Positions 16,078 through 24,804 of a stretch of DNA of 64,000 nt are shown here, piece by piece. Source of the stretch: JAXLYE01 sp046351595. GTDB taxonomy: Bacteria; Myxococcota_A; Polyangia; Palsa-1104; JAEUJZ01. How positions within the stretch are numbered: the first letter of the stretch is position 1; every line of letters starts with the position of its first letter. The notes under the pieces are model-generated. The model was given only the letters and a program-made list of their open reading frames with translations, did not search any database and was not told the origin of the DNA. The stretch spans positions 186,001-250,000 of the forward strand of contig JAXLYE010000003.1 in NCBI GenBank assembly GCA_046351595.1, in the 5' to 3' direction. The position numbers were made by a program, and so were the translations under genes.

Positions 16078-17076
16078 ATGGCCGGAATGAAGCCCGCTCA
16101 TGGCAAGCGCCCGGCGCCGAGCCGCCCGGCGCCGAGCCGCCCCGCACCGTCCCGCCCGCCGCCGTCGCTGCTCGCCGGAGTCGACCTCAACCTGCTGCTG
16201 GCGCTGGACGCGCTGCTGTCGGAGCGCAGCGTCACGCGCGCGGCGCAGCGGCTGGGGCAGACGCAGTCCTCGCTGAGCCACACGCTGCGGCGGCTGCGGG
16301 CGCTGCTCGGCGACCCGCTGTTCGTCAAGACGCAAAAGGGCATGCAGCCGACGGCGCTGGCGGCCGAGCTGGGGCCGCCGCTGCGCCGGGCGCTCGCCGA
16401 GATCGAGGGCGCGCTGCGCAGCCGGCCGCGCTTCGATCCGGCGACCTCGACCCGGCACTTCACGATCGCCTCGTCGGACTACGGCACGCTGCTGTTGGTG
16501 CCGCGGCTGATGGCGCGGCTGTCGCGGCTGGCCCCGGGCCTGAGCCTCGCGGTGCGGGCGACGATCGAGCGCAGCGTCGAGGAGCTGTGCGCCGGGCAGC
16601 TCGACCTGCTGCTCGGGGCCGTGCCGCCGCAGCCCGCTGACATCCTGGGGCGACGGCTGCTCGCCGACCGCTTCGTCTGCCTGCTGCGGCGCGAGCACCC
16701 GGTGCTCAAAGCGGGCCTGACGCTCGAGCGCTACGTCGAGCTCGGGCACGTGCTGATCTCGCCGATGGGCGTCGGCGCGACCTGGGTCGATCCGGTGCTC
16801 GAGCGGCTGGGCCTGTCGCGGCGCATCGCGCTGCGGGTGCCGCAGTACCTGGCCGCGCCGCACGTGGTGGCCCAGACCGATCTGGTGCTGACCATCGCCG
16901 AGCGGGTGGCGCACGCGCTGCGCGGCAGCCTGCCGCTGTGCGAGGTGCCGCCGCCGGTCGACATCCCGGGCTTCTCGATCTCGGCCTACTGGCACGCGCA
17001 GCGGCAGGACGACACCGGCCACCGCTTCCTGCGCGAGCAGCTCTTCGCCGTCGCGGCCGAGGTCGAGGCGGGCTGA
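16078..17076 (+). CDS. LysR-family transcriptional regulator
   Basis: 332 residues. After a Pro/Arg/Ala-rich leader with a repeated APSRP unit comes the winged helix-turn-helix: DLNLLLALDALLSERSVTRA, then AQRLGQTQSSLSHTLRRLR and FVKTQKGMQPT, the LysR signature. The effector-binding domain (about 120-330) is of the PBP2 type. ATG 16078 was chosen because GGAG lies 7 nt upstream; another ATG is three codons later. It diverges from the APCDD1-like lipoprotein gene, a typical LysR target arrangement, so it may regulate that gene (inference). No clear T-N11-A palindrome was picked out. Confidence 0.85.
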   Translation: MAGMKPAHGKRPAPSRPAPSRPAPSRPPPSLLAGVDLNLLLALDALLSERSVTRAAQRLGQTQSSLSHTLRRLRALLGDPLFVKTQKGMQPTALAAELGPPLRRALAEIEGALRSRPRFDPATSTRHFTIASSDYGTLLLVPRLMARLSRLAPGLSLAVRATIERSVEELCAGQLDLLLGAVPPQPADILGRRLLADRFVCLLRREHPVLKAGLTLERYVELGHVLISPMGVGATWVDPVLERLGLSRRIALRVPQYLAAPHVVAQTDLVLTIAERVAHALRGSLPLCEVPPPVDIPGFSISAYWHAQRQDDTGHRFLREQLFAVAAEVEAG

Positions 17077-17294
17077 CCGGCGCGGAGGGAGGCGCGCGGC
17101 GCCGCGGTGTCAGCCCGCCGCAGAGCCCCCCATCGCCCCCCATCGGGGAGCGCCCTGGATCGACTCTCCGTCGGAAAAAAACGCGGCGGAGGCGGCCCGG
17201 GCACGCACCCGGCCGGCCGCGGCCCCGATAAGCAAAAAAGGAGCACCGTGGGCGCCCGTCACGATCGGCCGCAGCCCTGGGCAGGAGATCCGCA

Positions 17295-18482
17295 ATGTGG
17301 GACCAGGACGCCTTGGCAGAGCACGCGGGCCTTGGGATGGGGGGCGCCCACTCGCCGTGGGCGCACGGGGCCGCCGGCGGAGACAGCGCCGGTGCCGAGG
17401 GCGGCGCGCACAGCCCGCTCGCCGGGCTCACCTCCCCGGAAGGTGGCGCGGGCGGCGCGGGCGGTGAAGCGGCGTCGGTGATGTCGCACTGGGCCGACGG
17501 CGGCCCGGAGACGGGCGCCCAGGGCGGGGGCGACGGCGCGCAGGCAACGACCGAGCAGGTGTCCGCCGAGCTCGCGGGCGGCGCCGCCGGCGAGCACGCG
17601 CTGCAGGAGCCCGAGCCTTCGCACGAGGCCGCGCACCCGACGCACCAAGGCGACCCCCAAGGCGGCCACGAAGGCGCACACGAGGCCGGTCACGAGGCCG
17701 CGCCGGAGCCTGGGCACGAGGCCGCTCCCGACGCTGGGCATGAGGCCGCCCCCAAGGCGAGCGCGGCGCGCAGCCGGTCGAGCCGGGTGCACTCGGGGCT
17801 GGGCCGGGCGTTCGACAAGTACGCGCAGAAGTCGCCGACGCTGCGGCGCAACATCAAGAAGCTCCAGCAGACCGGCTGGCACATCAAGTACGGCAAGAAG
17901 GGCGGCGGCAGCTACTGCGACAAGGGCCAGAAGGTGATCGTCGTCGACCGGGCCGAGAAGAAGAGCCCGATGGCGGTCATGCAGACCATGGCGCACGAGA
18001 CCGGGCACGCCCTGTACGTCGCCGATCCCTACGTCGGGCCCGAGGGCCTCAGCAAGAAGCAGTACGTCGCCGCCAACGTCCGGCGCCAGCTCCGCGACGA
18101 GGGCGAGGCGACGATCATGAACATGCAGATCCGGCGCGAGCTGCTCAAGCGCACGCACGGCCACATGGACATCGGCGTCGCCGGGCGGCAGGCCAATCGC
18201 TACAAGCGGCTGTTCGAGCGCTACCGCAGCCGCCTCGGCAACCCCAAGGTGCGCGACAAGCTGCGCACGCGCATCGGCAACATCTTCGCCGACCACGAGC
18301 ACCCGAGCACGGCGCCGTCGAAGACGTACCGGCAGAACTACTCGGAGTTCTGGTCCGACACCTATGATAAGAACGTAAACAATGCGCCGTCGTCGGATCC
18401 GAACCAGGCCCCGGACCCCGAGCTCGATGAGGGGCACGGGCACGACCACGGGGGCCCGGCCGAGCCGGCGCACTCCCACTAG
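17295..18482 (+). CDS. Candidate secreted metallopeptidase toxin (HETGH)
   Basis: 395 residues. Residues 1-160 are Gly/Ala/His-rich low complexity, with a repeated GHEAAPxxGHEAAP unit at about 130-158, and no Sec signal. Residues 165-350 form a compact basic domain: RRNIKKLQQTGWHIKYGKKG, a Cys (SYCDKG), then MAHETGHALY with the zinc motif H234-E235-x-x-H238, and a downstream DEGEATIMN (Glu269/Glu271) that could supply the third ligand. The layout matches metallopeptidase-type polymorphic toxins and type III/VI effectors such as the NleD-like or DUF6782 groups; the exact family is not certain. The C-terminus is His/Asp-rich. AGGAGA precedes the ATG. The next gene, 21 bp on, may encode its immunity protein. 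Confidence 0.65.
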   Translation: MWDQDALAEHAGLGMGGAHSPWAHGAAGGDSAGAEGGAHSPLAGLTSPEGGAGGAGGEAASVMSHWADGGPETGAQGGGDGAQATTEQVSAELAGGAAGEHALQEPEPSHEAAHPTHQGDPQGGHEGAHEAGHEAAPEPGHEAAPDAGHEAAPKASAARSRSSRVHSGLGRAFDKYAQKSPTLRRNIKKLQQTGWHIKYGKKGGGSYCDKGQKVIVVDRAEKKSPMAVMQTMAHETGHALYVADPYVGPEGLSKKQYVAANVRRQLRDEGEATIMNMQIRRELLKRTHGHMDIGVAGRQANRYKRLFERYRSRLGNPKVRDKLRTRIGNIFADHEHPSTAPSKTYRQNYSEFWSDTYDKNVNNAPSSDPNQAPDPELDEGHGHDHGGPAEPAHSH

Positions 18483-18503
18483 CCTTTCAGCTCGGGGGTT
18501 CGT

Positions 18504-19151
18504 TTGACGCCGCGCCCGCCGTCCGCCCGGTCGGGATCCCGGAATACGCGTCGCCGCGCCCGCTGGCCGGCGGCCGTCCCCCGCATCGCCGTCGCCGTCG
18601 CCGTCGCCGTGTCGCTCGGGGCCGGCGGCGCACTCTCGGAAAAGAGGCAGCCGATGGATGTCCCCAAAAGCCCGGGCAGCGCGCCGTCGCAGAGCGCCGC
18701 CCTCTTTGATCGGATCGATGCGCTCGCGAACGGGCGGGCGCTCAAGCCGGACGAGGTCAGCCAGGCCTTCGGCCTCAAGCTCGCGCCCGACAAGAGCGCC
18801 AGCAACCCGTACTTCGCCATGTTCGTGTCGACGTCGACGGCGGCCCCGGCCCCAGGCGACGGCGCCACGTCCGCGGTCACCGGCCTCGAGCTGCGCACCC
18901 CGCGCAAGCCTGAGGGCGGCCAGGGCAGCCTGCTCATCCTGACGGTGAGCCCGGCCGTGGGCATCAGCCAGGCCGACGTGAAGAAGCGCTACGGCGACAA
19001 GCTCGAGCTGTCGGTCCCGACGCCGCACCAGCCGCCGGACGCGCCTGTGTACTGGGTCTACCGCCGGCCCTGGGGCAAGGTGAGCTTCGGCTTCGCGCGC
19101 AAGGCGCTGCAGCGGCTGGTGTCGGTGGTGATCGACGCGACCGAGAAGTAG
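18504..19151 (+). CDS. Exported small protein, candidate immunity partner of the metallopeptidase
   Basis: 215 residues from a TTG start at 18504; the alternative ATG at 18654 would remove the signal. From TTG the N-terminus is a basic stretch (RNTRRRARWPAAVPR) followed by a hydrophobic IAVAVAVAVSLGAGGA segment, a plausible Sec signal peptide, so the mature protein is periplasmic or membrane-held. The mature domain (about 70-215) contains DRIDALANGRALKPDEVSQA and ends in a strand-rich part (VYWVYRRPWGKVSFGFA). No family recognised. The 21-bp spacing from the toxin-like gene and the predicted export fit a periplasmic immunity role, which is inference from context only. Confidence 0.6.
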   Translation: MTPRPPSARSGSRNTRRRARWPAAVPRIAVAVAVAVSLGAGGALSEKRQPMDVPKSPGSAPSQSAALFDRIDALANGRALKPDEVSQAFGLKLAPDKSASNPYFAMFVSTSTAAPAPGDGATSAVTGLELRTPRKPEGGQGSLLILTVSPAVGISQADVKKRYGDKLELSVPTPHQPPDAPVYWVYRRPWGKVSFGFARKALQRLVSVVIDATEK

Positions 19152-19164
19152 CGGCGCGCCTTCT

Positions 19165-19211
19165 CATCGGCAGGACCGATGGATCGGTGCGATCCATCGG
19201 TCTGCCCGATG
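19165..19211. terminator. Strong hairpin between convergent genes
   Basis: accgatggatcg (19175-19186) and cgatccatcggt (19190-19201) form a perfect 12-bp stem with a 3-nt loop, extended outward by catcgg and ccgatg with small mismatches. It lies between the convergent candidate immunity gene and pth, as a bidirectional terminator would. No U-run is present. Confidence 0.55.
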
Positions 19212-19267
19212 GGGGGCGCCCGATAGGTAGCGATCGATAGGGGGACGGTCGGGCGTTTCGGGCGGGC

Positions 19268-19930
19268 CTAGCGGTCGGGCCCGTCGCCGTTGAAGCGGTT
19301 CATGGCGTGCTCGACGCCGTGGTCGAGGATGTCCTCGATGGCGTCGACCATGGTGTCGAGCTGCAGCGGCAGGTCCTTCTGCTCGGAGCGGTTGAAGTTG
19401 CCGAGCACGTGGCCGACGACGCGGTCCTGCTTGCCCTCGGTCTTCTTCTCGCCCTGGCCCGCCGCGCCGCCCGGCCGACCGACGCCGCCGCGCACCCGCA
19501 GGTAGTCGGGCCCGAGCGCCTGCGAGATCGAGCGCAGCCCGTTGTGGCCGCCGTGCCCGCCGCCCTTCTTGACCTTGACGCGCCCGGTCGGCAGGTCGAT
19601 GTCGTCGTGCAGCACGATGAGGTTTCTGGGCTCGATGCGGAAGAAGGCGCGCGCCTCCTGCACCGGGCCGCCCGAGACGTTCATGTAGCGCAGCGGCTTC
19701 TGCAGGATCAGCCGCGTCCTGTTCGCGCCGCGGCCGTAGTCCACCTGCAACAGGTCGCTGCCGAACTTGGCGCGGAAGTCCGACGGGCGCTGGCCCCAGC
19801 GCTCGGCCGCGTGGTCGAGCGCGAGGAAGCCGATGTTGTGACGGTTGAGGGCGTACTCGGCGCCGGGGTTGCCCAGCCCCACAAGGAGCCAGGCCGCGGC
19901 GCGGCCGGAGCGGTCGCTGTCCTGAGCCAC
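19268..19930 (-). CDS. pth: Peptidyl-tRNA hydrolase
   Basis: 220 residues, slightly longer than the usual 190-200. It recycles tRNA by cleaving the ester bond of prematurely released peptidyl-tRNA in the cytoplasm. Family signatures present: LLVGLGNPGAEYALNRHNIG with the catalytic His in the RHN triad, MNVSGGPV, and HDDIDLPTGRVKVKKGGGHG followed by GHNGLRSI. Lies 48 bp downstream of the L25 gene on the same strand, the arrangement found in very many bacteria (rplY then pth), so both are probably co-transcribed. Confidence 0.96.
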   Translation of the reverse strand: MAQDSDRSGRAAAWLLVGLGNPGAEYALNRHNIGFLALDHAAERWGQRPSDFRAKFGSDLLQVDYGRGANRTRLILQKPLRYMNVSGGPVQEARAFFRIEPRNLIVLHDDIDLPTGRVKVKKGGGHGGHNGLRSISQALGPDYLRVRGGVGRPGGAAGQGEKKTEGKQDRVVGHVLGNFNRSEQKDLPLQLDTMVDAIEDILDHGVEHAMNRFNGDGPDR

Positions 19931-19978
19931 GACGATCTACGCGATGGGCAGGCGGGAGGGCGGGAGGCGAGGCGCAGG

Positions 19979-20710
19979 CTACTTCTTGGCGCCAGCGGGC
20001 TTGGCCGGCTTGTCGCCCTTGGCGCCGGCGGCGGCCGCCTTGGCAGCGGGCTTGCCATCGGCCTTGGCCCCCTCGGCCTTGGCCGCCGGGGTGGTGGCGC
20101 TCGGAGCAGCGCCCGGAGCCGCCGCGGCGGCGCCCTCGGCCTTCTCCTCGCGGATCAGCGAGACGGTGATGAGGGTGGTGGTCGGCTGCAGCGCCAGGGT
20201 GACGCCCTCGGGCATCTTGACGTCGGAGACGTGCAGCGCCTGGTTCAGGCCGAGCGCGGTGACGTCGACCTCGATCTTCGACGGGATCTTGCCGGGCACG
20301 CAGGACACCGGGACCTGGCGGTAGACCTGGTGCAGCGAGCCGCCGCCCTGGGTCACGCCCGCGGCCTTGCCGGTGGTGACCAGGGCGACCATGGCGCGCA
20401 CCGGCCGGTCGGTGCTGACGCGCAGCAGGTCGGCGTGGATGATGTCGCCGCGCAGGACGTCGCGCTGCGTGTCCTTGAGCATCACCGGGATGCTGCCGCT
20501 CTGCCCCTCGACCGACAGGTGCAGGAGGGTGTTCTTGCCCTTCACCGGGTCCAGCGCCTTGACGAGGTCGCGCGAGTTCAGCTGCACGAGCGTCGGCTCG
20601 ACGCTGTTGCCGTAGACCACGGCGGGGATCAGGCCCTTCTGGCGCAGCTTGGTGATCGCGCTCTTGCCGGTATCGGTGCGGGGGGATGCGGTCAGCTTTC
20701 CGGTTTCCAT
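19979..20710 (-). CDS. rplY: 50S ribosomal protein L25 (Ctc form)
   Basis: 243 residues from ATG 20710 (GAAGG upstream). The N-terminal 90 residues are the L25 5S rRNA-binding domain: GKSAITKLRQKGLIPAVVYG and ALDPVKGKNTLLHL. The TL5/Ctc-type C-terminal beta domain (about 95-190) includes HADLLRVSTDRPVRAMV and PSKIEVDVTALGLNQ. The last 50 residues are an Ala/Lys/Gly/Pro tail (AAKAEGAKADGKPAAKAA), common as an extension in this phylum. The longer open frame upstream is rejected because the family starts at the Met-Glu-Thr chosen here. Prs, the frequent upstream neighbour, is missing. Confidence 0.93.
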   Translation of the reverse strand: METGKLTASPRTDTGKSAITKLRQKGLIPAVVYGNSVEPTLVQLNSRDLVKALDPVKGKNTLLHLSVEGQSGSIPVMLKDTQRDVLRGDIIHADLLRVSTDRPVRAMVALVTTGKAAGVTQGGGSLHQVYRQVPVSCVPGKIPSKIEVDVTALGLNQALHVSDVKMPEGVTLALQPTTTLITVSLIREEKAEGAAAAAPGAAPSATTPAAKAEGAKADGKPAAKAAAAGAKGDKPAKPAGAKK

Positions 20711-21008
20711 GGGGGTGCCTTCTTGTTTGGGTTCGGAGGGACTTGGTCCGGGACCCGCCCGCCCGAAGGGAGACATCGTCGCCCGGGGCGGGGGTCGCCG
20801 ACCGGCGGCTGCCGGGTCGACGAACGGATTCAACGGGTTACAGAGTCGGCCACAAGCGCGGCCCGCCTGTCAAGCCGGTGTCACGCGGCGGCGGCACCGG
20901 CCGCGGCTCCGCATGCGGACACAGGTACGAAGTCGGACCAAATCAGCGGCGACCGCACCTCGCAATTTCTGCGGGTCTGGTAGAACATGGACGCTCAAAT
21001 TCGACGCG

Positions 21009-24000
21009 ATGCATCCAGACCAACCAGAACATTCTATTGAGGTTGTTACCGAAGCGGCCCCGCCGAGCTCCGAGGCGGCTGACGGCCCGGCGCCAGCTGC
21101 GGCCGAGCCCGCCGAGCCCGGTGCGGCCGCGGCTGCGTCCGCGAGCAGCGCCGCGGCCGACCCGGTCGACCCGGCCCCGCGGACCCGCCGCGCCCCCTCC
21201 GCCGAGTCGCCGCTGCCCGACGCCGAGGACGCGGACGCCGAGGACGCGGACGCCGACGCCGAGACCGGGCGCGACGAGGCCGCCGACCCCGAAGGCGAGG
21301 AGCCGGACAACCCCCTGCTCCTGGCGCCTGAGCCGAGCGCCAGCATGAGCACGCGCCGCCGCTTCCTGGTGCCGGCCGAGGTGCTGACCGTCAGCCTCGA
21401 TCCCCAAGAGCTGCCGGAGCAGCCGCGGCCCGAGGCCTCAATCTTCGATCTGGTGACCCGCGTCGCCCGCCGCGCGCTCGACCTCGGGTTCGGGCTGGCC
21501 TCGGGCGTGCCGCTCGGGGCCGGCGCCGGGCTGTCGGGCTCGCGCGACACCGGCTTCCACGTCTTCATCGCCGCCGATCCGGACGTGATGATCGAGGAAG
21601 AGGTGGTGCGCTACGCCGGCCGCTTCGCCTCGGCCATGGCGACGCCGCCCGATCTCGCCTACGTGCACGACTTCGACCACCCCGAGGCGCCGCGGCCGCT
21701 GCTCCTGCCGCCGGGCGCCGGGCCGGCGCTGGTCGAGGCGATGGACGAGCTCATCGACGGCCTGCGCGAGCGCATCCCGCAGCTCGCCGAGGCCGAGGAG
21801 ATCGAGCGCGCGCACGCCAAGCTCGCCTCGGAGCTGGAGGCGCGCAACAAGCAGATCATGCAGGACCTGGAGAGCACCGCGCGCACCCACGGCTTCGGTG
21901 TGCGCACGGTGCAGGGGGCGGTGCAGACCTTCCCCATCCTGCACGGCAAGCCGCTGTCGGCCGAGCAGTACGACGTGCTCGACGAGCCGACCAAGCGCGC
22001 GCTGCAGACCGCGGCCGACCGGCTGACCCGCGAGGTCGAGAAGGCGGCGCGGCTGGTGCGCGCGCACAGCGCCAAGTTCGAGGCCGATCAGAGCGCGGCC
22101 ATGGCGCGCGCCGCCGGCTCGCTGATCCAGCGCGAGATGCGCCAGCTGTTCGAGCGCTTCGCGCCGCTGTCGCCCGAGGTGGCGCGCTTCCTGCGCCGCG
22201 TGCGCCAGGCGCTCACCGACGACTGGGAGGACTTCTTCGAGCCGCCCGAGCCGGTGCGCAACGGCGACGGCGAGCCGAGCGGCGGCGAGGACGAGGATCC
22301 GGAGCTGGCGACCCGGCTCTTGCGCTTCCGCGTGAACCTCTTGACGACGCACCGGCCGGGCGATCCGGCGCCGGTGATCTACGACACCAACCCGACGTAC
22401 GCGAACCTGTTCGGCTACCTCGAGCGGCGGGCCCGCTTCGGCGCGCTGCTCACCGACTTTACGCGCATCCGCCCGGGGTCTCTGCACCGGGCCATGGGCG
22501 GCGTGCTGGTGCTGCGCGCCAGCGATCTATTGGCCGACCCGCAGATCTGGGAGCGCATGAAGCGCGTGCTGCGCGAGCGGCGCATGGCGCCCGAGGATCC
22601 GACCGGGCCGCTGGGCCTGTACGCGACGACGCTGCGGCCGGCGCCGGTGCCGGTGGCGCTGCGCCTGGTGCTGGTCGGCACGCCCGAGCTGTACGCGGCG
22701 CTGCGCGACGCCGACGCCGACTTCGCCAGCCTGTTCCGCATCAAGGTCGAGGTCGATCCGGTGGTGGCGCGCACGCCCGCATACCTGGTCGGCCTCGACG
22801 CGGTGCTGATGAACCTGGCGCGCGAGCGCGGGCTGTACGAGTTCGACCGCGGCGCGCGCGCCCGCCTGCTCGATCTGGCGACCCGCCTGGCCGAGGACCG
22901 CGAGCGCCTGGCGCTGTGGCTGTCGCCGCTCGAAGAGACCGCGACCTTCGCCAGCGCCGCCGCCGCCGCGCGCACCACCAGCCCGGGCGGCAGCCCGGGC
23001 CGCAACGACGACGCACCGGCCAGTACCGGCAGCGACAAGCCCGCCTCGGGCAAGGCCCCGATCATCACCGCCGCCGACATCGACGAGGCCTGGCGCGAGC
23101 GCCGCGAGCGCCTGGCCAGCGACGAGCGCCACATCCGCGAGATGACGCTGCGCGGCGAGGTCGCGCTCGACACCGAGGGCTTCCGCACCGGCGTCGTCAA
23201 CGGCCTGTCCGTCTTCCACACCGGCGACGTCGAGTTCGGCCAGCCGATGCGCATCACCGCCGTGGTCTCGCTCGGCCGCGAGGGCATCGTCGACGTCGAG
23301 CGCGAGGCGCAGCTCGGCGGCGCCATCCACACCAAGGGCGTCGCCATCCTGCGCGGCTACCTGGCGCGCATGTTCGGGCAGGAGCGGCCGCTGTCGCTGC
23401 GCGCCCAGCTCGTGTTCGAGCAGAGCTACGGCGAGATCGACGGCGACAGCGCCTCCTCGAGCGAGCTGTTCGCGGTGCTCTCGGCGCTGGCCGATGTCGG
23501 CGTCGATCAGAGCATCGCGGTCACCGGCTCGGTCAACCAGCTCGGCGAGCTGCAGGCCATCGGCGGCGTCTGCGCCAAGATCGAAGGCTTCTTCGATCTG
23601 TGCGCGGCGCGCGGCCTGACCGGCTCGCAGGGCGTGCTCATCCCCAAGGCCAACCTGCCCCACCTGGTGCTGCGCCCCGACGTCGCCGCCGCGGTGCGCG
23701 AGGGCCGCTTCAGCATCTACAGCATCGAGACCGTCGCCGAGGGCATCGAGGTGCTGACCGGGCTAGGCGCCGGCGAGCGCGATCAGAAGGGCCGCTTCCC
23801 CGCCGCCAGCGTCTTCGGCCGCGTCGAGCGCCGCATCATCGAGATCGCCGAGCGCCTGCGCCAGGCCGAGTCCCACGGCTACGAGGCCAGCGACGGGCTG
23901 GAGGACGGCGGCGGCGATCTGTCGGACGGCGACGACTTCCGCGCGCTCGGCCGCACGCTCGATCGGCCCGCCGGCGAGCCGCGGTCGCTGCAGCCGCCCC

Positions 24001-24155
24001 AGAAGCTCCAGAAGACCCGGAAGCTGCCGATGACCACGCTGCGGACCCTCAAGGCGACCGTGGCGGCGGCCACGAAGCGGCCCGTCAGCGTCACCGCCCT
24101 TGGGCCCGGCGCCCGAAAACCGCCGCCGCCACCGAGCGGTCGGCGCCGCAACTAG
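21009..24155 (+). CDS. Lon-family (AAA_32 type) protease with intact Ser/Lys dyad but no Walker A motif
   Basis: 1048 residues. An acidic, Ala/Glu/Pro-rich leader (residues 1-110) precedes an AAA_32-like region (FDLVTRVARRALDLGFGL, DLAYVHDF, LLLPPGAGPALVEAMDEL), a long helical coiled-coil insertion, and a Walker B-like AMGGVLVLRASDLLADP. At the position where the family has a GxxGxGK nucleotide loop it reads FHVFIAADPDVMIEEEVV, with no P-loop. The C-terminal S16 protease domain is intact: EIDGDSASSSELF with Ser814, and GGVCAKIEG with Lys857, the usual 43-residue spacing. The tail is basic and Pro-rich. ATG 21009 was chosen because upstream sequence is not protein-like. It is probably an ATP-independent or allosterically degenerate Lon-like protease; the substrate is unknown. 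Confidence 0.85.
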   Translation: MHPDQPEHSIEVVTEAAPPSSEAADGPAPAAAEPAEPGAAAAASASSAAADPVDPAPRTRRAPSAESPLPDAEDADAEDADADAETGRDEAADPEGEEPDNPLLLAPEPSASMSTRRRFLVPAEVLTVSLDPQELPEQPRPEASIFDLVTRVARRALDLGFGLASGVPLGAGAGLSGSRDTGFHVFIAADPDVMIEEEVVRYAGRFASAMATPPDLAYVHDFDHPEAPRPLLLPPGAGPALVEAMDELIDGLRERIPQLAEAEEIERAHAKLASELEARNKQIMQDLESTARTHGFGVRTVQGAVQTFPILHGKPLSAEQYDVLDEPTKRALQTAADRLTREVEKAARLVRAHSAKFEADQSAAMARAAGSLIQREMRQLFERFAPLSPEVARFLRRVRQALTDDWEDFFEPPEPVRNGDGEPSGGEDEDPELATRLLRFRVNLLTTHRPGDPAPVIYDTNPTYANLFGYLERRARFGALLTDFTRIRPGSLHRAMGGVLVLRASDLLADPQIWERMKRVLRERRMAPEDPTGPLGLYATTLRPAPVPVALRLVLVGTPELYAALRDADADFASLFRIKVEVDPVVARTPAYLVGLDAVLMNLARERGLYEFDRGARARLLDLATRLAEDRERLALWLSPLEETATFASAAAAARTTSPGGSPGRNDDAPASTGSDKPASGKAPIITAADIDEAWRERRERLASDERHIREMTLRGEVALDTEGFRTGVVNGLSVFHTGDVEFGQPMRITAVVSLGREGIVDVEREAQLGGAIHTKGVAILRGYLARMFGQERPLSLRAQLVFEQSYGEIDGDSASSSELFAVLSALADVGVDQSIAVTGSVNQLGELQAIGGVCAKIEGFFDLCAARGLTGSQGVLIPKANLPHLVLRPDVAAAVREGRFSIYSIETVAEGIEVLTGLGAGERDQKGRFPAASVFGRVERRIIEIAERLRQAESHGYEASDGLEDGGGDLSDGDDFRALGRTLDRPAGEPRSLQPPQKLQKTRKLPMTTLRTLKATVAAATKRPVSVTALGPGARKPPPPPSGRRRN

Positions 24156-24263
24156 ACGGCGCCGGGCGACTGCGCTACTCATCAAACGTCAGCCCTCTTT
24201 CACCTCCCCACCACCCCGCCCCGCAGGGCCGAGACGGCCCCGGGACCAGGAGGCGCGCCCCGC

Positions 24264-24767
24264 ATGCAGGTCCTCTACGCCAACGAGCCCGAGTGGTTCA
24301 ACGTGGTGGGCGGACCGCCCCCGGGCGACGTGATCCTGCGCGACGGGCTGCTCACCGGGATGGTGGTGGTGCTCGGGCTGCTCGCGGCGCAGCTGCTCGG
24401 TGACCCGTGGCGGCCGTTCCTGAACCTGGCCGCGCTGCTCTCGGCGCTGCCGGTGTTCGCGACGCTGCGGCTGCGCTGGCGGCACAACCAGCAGGTGCGC
24501 GTGCTCGGCAACCTCATCGAGCACCGCGACGGCTCGCGCGTGGTGCGGGTGGCGCTCAACCGCGCCGTGCTCTCGACCGCGGCGGCGCCGCCGGGCGTGC
24601 TGGTGCTGGTGCTCGACGACGGGCTGAGCCAGGTCACGGTGGCGCGGCGCGCCGAGCTGCACGAGCTGTCGGACCTGCCGCCGTGCATGGGCCCGTACTT
24701 GATGCTCGATCCCGAAGACTTCGAGGCCGTGCACAAGGCCGCGCAGCGCACCTACGCCCAGGCCTGA
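24264..24767 (+). CDS. Small membrane protein of unknown function
   Basis: 167 residues, not recognised. After 25 polar residues there are two hydrophobic helices (about 30-46 and 49-67; for example LLTGMVVVLGLLAAQLLG), then a soluble cytoplasmic domain of about 95 residues with alternating strands (VRVLGNLIEHRDGSRVVRVAL, GVLVLVLDDGLSQVTVARR). The layout resembles a small two-helix membrane anchor with a beta-rich sensor domain. It follows the Lon-like gene by 108 bp on the same strand. Codon composition is typical of the region, so it is likely real. Confidence 0.65.
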   Translation: MQVLYANEPEWFNVVGGPPPGDVILRDGLLTGMVVVLGLLAAQLLGDPWRPFLNLAALLSALPVFATLRLRWRHNQQVRVLGNLIEHRDGSRVVRVALNRAVLSTAAAPPGVLVLVLDDGLSQVTVARRAELHELSDLPPCMGPYLMLDPEDFEAVHKAAQRTYAQA

Positions 24768-24804
24768 GGGCAGCGGCAAATCGAGCGGATCACGCCGCGC
24801 CGAA

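Noticed and set aside
13945..17022. 1025-codon frame from the second collagen-like gene to the LysR region
   Set aside because: The lipoprotein signal with ribosome-binding site at 15114 is the real start; the upstream part is antisense to the LysR gene and repeat-like.
20711..21008. Possible tRNA gene upstream of rplY
   Set aside because: I could not fold an acceptor stem with D and T loops; the ttca-like segment is isolated.
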